The notes beneath the pieces were generated by a model. It saw only the letters and a list, made by a program, of their open reading frames with translations. It was not told the origin of the DNA and ran no database searches. Below are positions 60,344 through 64,000 of a DNA stretch of 64,000 bases, in pieces (the first letter of the stretch is position 1; the number at the start of each line of letters is the position of its first letter). The position numbers and the translations under genes are program-made. The DNA is from Roseateles sp. (GTDB lineage Bacteria > Pseudomonadota > Gammaproteobacteria > Burkholderiales > Burkholderiaceae_C). The stretch covers positions 26,560-90,559 of the forward strand of contig JAFALK010000048.1 in assembly GCA_019234295.1 (NCBI GenBank), given 5' to 3'.

Positions 60344-60914
60344 ATGAACACGTTTGACGAACGAGACCCCAACGCTGTGCTGCGCATTGGCAGCGTGCTC
60401 GACCCCGAGACTATTTGCAACGAGGCCGGCATACCTGACGAGGGCCTCAACTTGGCAGGCTATTGCCTGTCCGTATGGACCCCTTCAGCAGTTGCCGACG
60501 CACTCAAAAAGCTGGGCGAACCAGGTACACCCATGAACTATCAGCTCGACGTGCTTGGGTCGGATAGCGAGAGGGAACTGATTGCGCTGTTTGTCGTGCA
60601 GTCTGGCGCGGCGCAGATGCGTCTGGTCATGCCACTCGCCGACCCCTCCGTGCAAGACTACCTGTCCGACTGTACGCACCGCGGGCGCCTGCGACTGTGG
60701 GTAGACAACCAAGCTACGCAAGAGGTCGCCATCGTGGACCTGCCCGGCGGGGTGCGCGCTCCGAGCCTGCTGAAGCGGCTGATGGAGGAGTCGCGCGGAG
60801 TCCCGCGAGACCGCCGCGTGCTGCTTGAACTCGGCCGAGCGCTTTGTCCGCTCGACGGCGTACGGTCACTGATTTCCGGCATCAACGTCGAGCACGCCGT
60901 GACGGTGTTAGTGT
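60344..60914 (+). pseudogene. Hypothetical island gene interrupted by IS66
   Basis: The frame starts with a good AGGAA site and encodes a soluble protein (TICNEAGIPDEGLNLAGYCL, LIALFVVQSGAAQMRLVMP, LLKRLMEESRGVPRDRRVLL). At 60915 the inverted repeat of an IS66 element begins; the frame runs eight more codons into the element and stops at 60940. About 190 native residues remain and the real C-terminus is lost or lies beyond the window. No domain is recognised, and it may belong with the preceding hypothetical gene. Confidence 0.6.
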
Positions 60915-60965
60915 GTGAGCGTCCAGCCATTCCATCTTGAACGGCACCGATGCGCCCGTGACGAT

Positions 60966-60995
60966 GGTGCCCACCAATTCAAACAGGTGGGCACC
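60966..60995 (+). promoter_or_regulatory. Hairpin covering the tnpA ribosome site
   Basis: GGTGCCCACC (60966-60975) and GGTGGGCACC (60986-60995) are perfect 10-bp arms around a 10-base loop. The right arm contains the only Shine-Dalgarno-like AGGTGGG before the ATG at 60997. A transcript entering from outside would fold and hide it, a strategy known from other insertion sequences. Confidence 0.55.
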
Positions 60996-60996
60996 T

Positions 60997-61419
60997 ATGC
61001 AACCCAAATCCCTGAGGCGCGTACACGGCGCCGAGTTCAAGGCCCAGGTTCTGGCTGAGTGCCAAGAGCCCGGCGCTTCGGTGGCGGCCATCGCGCTGAC
61101 CCACGGCCTGAACGTCAACCTCGTGCGCAAGTGGCTGGTCGGCCGCGGCATCAAGCGCACAGGGTTGCCTGCTCCAAGGACCGTGGCCTCCTTGCCCGCG
61201 GCCGTGACGTCACCTGCGGCTGCAGCGCTGCAATTCATCCCCGTGGGACTCGCGCCTGAGGTTCCTTCGACCGACCCTGCCACGGCGCCCATGCCCTCGG
61301 ACATTCACGTTGAACTCAACCGGGGCGGCACGCAGCTGTGCGTACGCTGGCCGGCGACGCAGACCGACTCGTGTGCCGCCTGGCTGCGCGAACTCGCCGC
61401 CACGGCGTTCAAGGAATGA
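60997..61419 (+). CDS. tnpA: IS66 accessory protein TnpA
   Basis: This 140-residue protein has an N-terminal helix-turn-helix (EFKAQVLAECQEPGASVAAIALTHGLNVNLVRKW in pieces) and a Pro/Ala-rich tail ending SCAAWLRELAATAF. I use the ATG at 60997 (MQPKSLRRVHG), the usual start of this family; TTG at 60937 and ATG at 60964 are also in frame. The stop overlaps tnpB (ATGA). Confidence 0.9.
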   Translation: MQPKSLRRVHGAEFKAQVLAECQEPGASVAAIALTHGLNVNLVRKWLVGRGIKRTGLPAPRTVASLPAAVTSPAAAALQFIPVGLAPEVPSTDPATAPMPSDIHVELNRGGTQLCVRWPATQTDSCAAWLRELAATAFKE

Positions 61420-61757
61420 TCCGCATCGATGCCTTGTGGCTGTGCAGCCAGCCGCAGGACATGCGCGCCGGCGCCGACCGGTTGCTGTCGGTGGTGGTCA
61501 ACACACTCGGCGAGGCCCGCGCCCACCACGGTTACCTGTTCGCCAATGCACGGGCCAGCCGTCTGAAGCTGCTCGTGCACGACGGCTTCGGCGTGTGGTG
61601 CGCCACGCGTCGCCTGCACGCCGGCCGCTTCGTCTGGCACCGCGAGGCGGGCTCGGCATCGCCGGCCCTGCAGCTGAGCGCGCAGCAATTCGAGGCACTG
61701 ACCCTCGGGTTGCCCTGGCAACGTCTGGGCGAACTGGCCACGATCCGCCGCACCTGA
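61416..61757 (+). CDS. tnpB: IS66 accessory protein TnpB
   Basis: This 113-residue IS66 Orf2 protein has IDALWLCSQPQDMRAGADRLL near the start and LLVHDGFGVWCATRRLHAGRFVW in the centre. The start is coupled to tnpA by a 4-bp overlap. TnpB is needed for IS66 transposition but its biochemical role is not known. tnpC starts 58 bp later. Confidence 0.93.
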   Translation: MIRIDALWLCSQPQDMRAGADRLLSVVVNTLGEARAHHGYLFANARASRLKLLVHDGFGVWCATRRLHAGRFVWHREAGSASPALQLSAQQFEALTLGLPWQRLGELATIRRT

Positions 61758-61815
61758 CCCGCTCAGCGGTTGACAGCGCAATCGCCAATGGCCTGCCGAT
61801 GTCCGATGCGGCACC

Positions 61816-63450
61816 ATGCTGCGCATGCCCAGTGCAATTGCCGCCTCCCCTGATCTGACGAGCCTGCCCGACGAGGTGCTCGCGCTGATCGAGCGGCTGC
61901 AACAGCAGGCAGCGGCCGACGCGCAGGAACTGGCCCGCCGTGGCCGTGAGCTCACCCTGGCGCAAGCCAAGATCGACAAGCTCAACTTCGAGCTTGCCCG
62001 GCTGCGTCGCTGGCAGTTCGACGCCAAGACCGAGGCCATGACTGCTGCGCAGCGGCTGCTGTTTGCTGAAGCCCTTGCCGAGGACGAGGCCAGCCTGCGC
62101 GCGAAGTTGGCCGCACTGCAGGACGGCATGCCCGATGTGCCCAAGACGCCCAAGGCACCCCCGCGCAAACCGCGTCGCCAGGCACTGCCCGAACATCTGG
62201 AGCGCGTGGAGCACCGCCACGAGCCTGAGGACACCACCTGCCCGAACACCGATTGCGGCCAGCCCATGCAGCGCATCGGCGAGGACGTCAGCGAGAAGCT
62301 GGACATCGTCCCAGCCAAGTTCTTCGTGCACCGACACATCTACGGCAAGTGGGCCTGCCGGTGCTGCCAGTTGCTGCGCCAGGAGCCGGCCGAGCCCGAT
62401 GTCGTCGACGGCGGCATCCCGGCGGCCGGGCTGGTGGCCCACACGCTGATCAGCCGCTTCGTCGATCACCTGCCGTACTACCGCCAAGAGCCGATCAACG
62501 CGCGCTCAGGTGTGCACACGCCGCGCTCAACGCTGGCCAGTTGGGGCGGCGCCGGCGGCGCGAGCCTGGAGCCGCTGTATGAGCTGCACCGGGCCTTCAT
62601 CCTGGGCTGCCGGGTGCTGCATGCTGATGAGACCCCGGTGCCGCTGCTGGACCCTGGCGCGGGCAAGACGAAGAAGGCGTACGTCTGGGCCTGGGCGCGC
62701 AGCCATCACGACCCGCAACCGGGGGTGATCTACGAGTTCTGCCTCGGCCGCGGGGCACAGTACCCGTTGGCCTTCCTCGGTGGCAAGGGGCCACCGGTAC
62801 CGGAGCCCGCCTGGAGCGGCACTCTGATCACAGACCAGTACGCAGGCTACAACGCCGTGCTGGACGGCAAGCGCTACCCGCAGCGCAAGTCGGCGGCGTG
62901 TGCCGCGCATGCCCGACGTCGCTTCGAGGAACTCAGCCGCGGCAGCCACAGCGCCAGCGCCGTGGCCACAGAGGCCATGCAACGCTGGGCTCGGATCTAC
63001 CGCGCCGAAGGCGCGTTCAGCGAGATGTCCCAGGAGGAACGTCGGCAGGCACGCCAGGCGGTGAGCCGGCCGCTGTGGGAGGAGTTCGAGGTGTGGCTGA
63101 AGCTGCAGCGCACGCAGGTGCTCGATGGCAGCAAGATCGCCGAGGCGATCGACTACAGCCTGAACGCCTGGGCCGCGCTCACGCTGCACCTGGAGGACGG
63201 CGCGGTGGTCATCGACAACAACCTCATCGAGCGGCAGATCAAGCCCTGGAAGCTCGGCGCGAAGAACTGGTTGTTCGCCGGCAGTGCGCTGGCGGGTCAG
63301 CGCGCGGCGGTGGTGATGAGCCTGGTGCAGTCGGCCAAGCTCAACGGCCTGGATCCGTGGGCCTACCTGCGCGATGTGCTGGCGCGCATCCACTCGCACC
63401 CGAACCACCGGCTCGAAGAACTGCTGCCGCACTGCTGGCGGCCGAGCTGA
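61816..63450 (+). CDS. tnpC: IS66 transposase TnpC
   Basis: This 544-residue DDE transposase has an N-terminal leucine-rich helix (LALIERLQQQAAADAQELAR), a zinc-ribbon-like domain (CPNTDCGQPM..., WACRCC) and the catalytic core: Asp in VLHADETPVPLL, Asp in LITDQYAGYNA and Glu in NNLIERQIKPWK. The frame is intact and the element looks active or recently active. Confidence 0.95.
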   Translation: MLRMPSAIAASPDLTSLPDEVLALIERLQQQAAADAQELARRGRELTLAQAKIDKLNFELARLRRWQFDAKTEAMTAAQRLLFAEALAEDEASLRAKLAALQDGMPDVPKTPKAPPRKPRRQALPEHLERVEHRHEPEDTTCPNTDCGQPMQRIGEDVSEKLDIVPAKFFVHRHIYGKWACRCCQLLRQEPAEPDVVDGGIPAAGLVAHTLISRFVDHLPYYRQEPINARSGVHTPRSTLASWGGAGGASLEPLYELHRAFILGCRVLHADETPVPLLDPGAGKTKKAYVWAWARSHHDPQPGVIYEFCLGRGAQYPLAFLGGKGPPVPEPAWSGTLITDQYAGYNAVLDGKRYPQRKSAACAAHARRRFEELSRGSHSASAVATEAMQRWARIYRAEGAFSEMSQEERRQARQAVSRPLWEEFEVWLKLQRTQVLDGSKIAEAIDYSLNAWAALTLHLEDGAVVIDNNLIERQIKPWKLGAKNWLFAGSALAGQRAAVVMSLVQSAKLNGLDPWAYLRDVLARIHSHPNHRLEELLPHCWRPS

Positions 63451-63452
63451 CG

Positions 63453-63956
63453 ATGGGATGGATCAACCAGCGCGTGATCGCGCAGGCCCACGTCGGTGTC
63501 GAGCGCATGGACCAGGCGCACAAGGTGGCGCTGGCCGATGAGATCTTCCGGGAGCAGCCCACGCTGCTCGCCTCGATCCTAGTGCTGCCACGCATGGGCG
63601 TGGGCATGGTCCAGTTGGAGCTGGCGCTTCACGTCCTGCTGGTCACGTTCCAGGCGATGAAGCTCAGCGGTCACAAGTGGCCCGTCGTCACCGAGGACAT
63701 CCAAGAGGGATGCCTGCAGCGCCTGACGGCTCGTGCGCGCTTCAATGAGGGGCTGCCGCCTGAGTTGGTCGCGCAGACCGTCCAGCAGTTCTGCGACGAA
63801 CACGCCGAGCGTTACCTGCTCGCGTTCGTCTATGGCTATCTCGGCGACCACGACCTATGGGCCGTGCGTACCGAGGCTGAGAAGTACTTGGTACTGGCCA
63901 CCCTCAACCTCGTGGAGTGCATCGCCTTCGTCGGATCGGCCGCTGCGGCCAGATAG
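63453..63956 (+). CDS. IS66-associated accessory ORF
   Basis: A 167-residue protein (start GWINQRVIAQAHVGVERMDQ) lies 2 bp after tnpC and inside the element's inverted repeats. It has no transposase motif. Helices predominate (ALADEIFREQPTLLASILVL, QLELALHVLLVTFQAMKL). It is a passenger or accessory gene that accompanies some IS66 elements; function unknown. Confidence 0.75.
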   Translation: MGWINQRVIAQAHVGVERMDQAHKVALADEIFREQPTLLASILVLPRMGVGMVQLELALHVLLVTFQAMKLSGHKWPVVTEDIQEGCLQRLTARARFNEGLPPELVAQTVQQFCDEHAERYLLAFVYGYLGDHDLWAVRTEAEKYLVLATLNLVECIAFVGSAAAAR

Positions 63957-64000
63957 TCCTGCGTCCAGACCACGTCAAGGTGGCGTGGCTGGACGCTCAC

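Larger units (their letters stand above)
60915..64000 (+). mobile_element. Complete IS66-family insertion sequence
   Basis: Terminal inverted repeats are GTGAGCGTCCAGCCA (60915-60929) and its complement TGGCTGGACGCTCAC (63986-64000), a perfect 15-bp match with more weak identity inside. The element is 3086 bp and holds tnpA, tnpB, tnpC and a fourth ORF. IS66 makes 8-bp target duplications; the left flank is GTTAGTGT (60907-60914), but the right flank lies outside the window. The start GTGAGCG.. is a variant of the family's GTAAGCG ends. Confidence 0.92.

Overview
The window is GC-rich and reads as a chromosome segment from the Betaproteobacteria, order Burkholderiales, probably near Comamonadaceae/Sphaerotilaceae. 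This rests on gene content and order (ilvI-ilvH-ilvC-pssA-leuA, a sigma factor/DUF3619/DUF3106/RDD operon, tRNA-Leu then tig-clpP-clpX-lon then a Gly-Cys-Gly-Gly-Leu tRNA cluster, hpnCDE) and on protein style. No database search was possible, so family names come from recognised motifs and architecture.

Layout. 1-1.9 kb: an incomplete transcarbamylase-like gene, an FNR/CRP-type regulator and a UspA protein. 1.9-5.9 kb: a uronate catabolism cluster (kdgK, an IclR regulator, kdgF, kduI, kduD) with two matching operator-like palindromes. 6.0-9.1 kb: a DUF1801 protein and a two-subunit molybdenum hydroxylase. 9.1-11.0 kb: soxXYZA without soxB, with a SoxY that lacks the usual GGCGG tail. 11.2-15.8 kb: a PspC protein, an Mla-type lipid transporter (permease fused to a STAS-like domain, ATPase, MCE protein, lipoprotein) and a J-domain protein. 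15.9-18.8 kb: membrane and soluble pyrophosphatases, divergent. 18.8-25.1 kb: an acyltransferase-fold protein, nadE, glnB, and the operon sigma factor-DUF3619-DUF3106-RDD-dgkA. 25.3-33.1 kb: branched-chain amino acid synthesis (ilvI, ilvH, ilvC), pssA, then two different 2-isopropylmalate synthases preceded by a 17-residue leader peptide with four Leu codons and an attenuator. 33.3-39.1 kb: a D-Ala-D-Ala endopeptidase, a second IclR regulator, a TIGR03790 protein and the squalene operon hpnC-hpnD-hpnE. 39.2-43.5 kb: an RND efflux pair with a palindromic operator. 43.6-50.2 kb: tRNA-Leu(UAG), tig, clpP, clpX, lon and tRNAs Gly, Cys, Gly, Gly.

The last 13.7 kb look like an integrated mobile island. 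The fifth gene of the tRNA cluster, tRNA-Leu(UAA), is cut off just after its anticodon. About 110 bp further on lies a complete but different tRNA-Leu(UAA) on the opposite strand, apparently a replacement carried by the element. The island holds a type I restriction-modification operon (hsdM, hsdS, a 48-residue ORF, hsdR), a block of GGGAA repeats phased at 10 bp, a TrfA-like plasmid replication initiator, a 19-bp perfect inverted repeat and unknown genes. One of these unknown genes is interrupted by a complete IS66-family element whose right end is the last base of the window. No integrase gene is visible, so the other end of the island should lie beyond 64 kb.

The observations most worth a second look are the tRNA-Leu replacement at the island edge, the plasmid-type replication region attached to the restriction island, the small ORF inside the hsd operon, the leucine attenuator with tandem non-identical leuA genes, and the SoxY variant.
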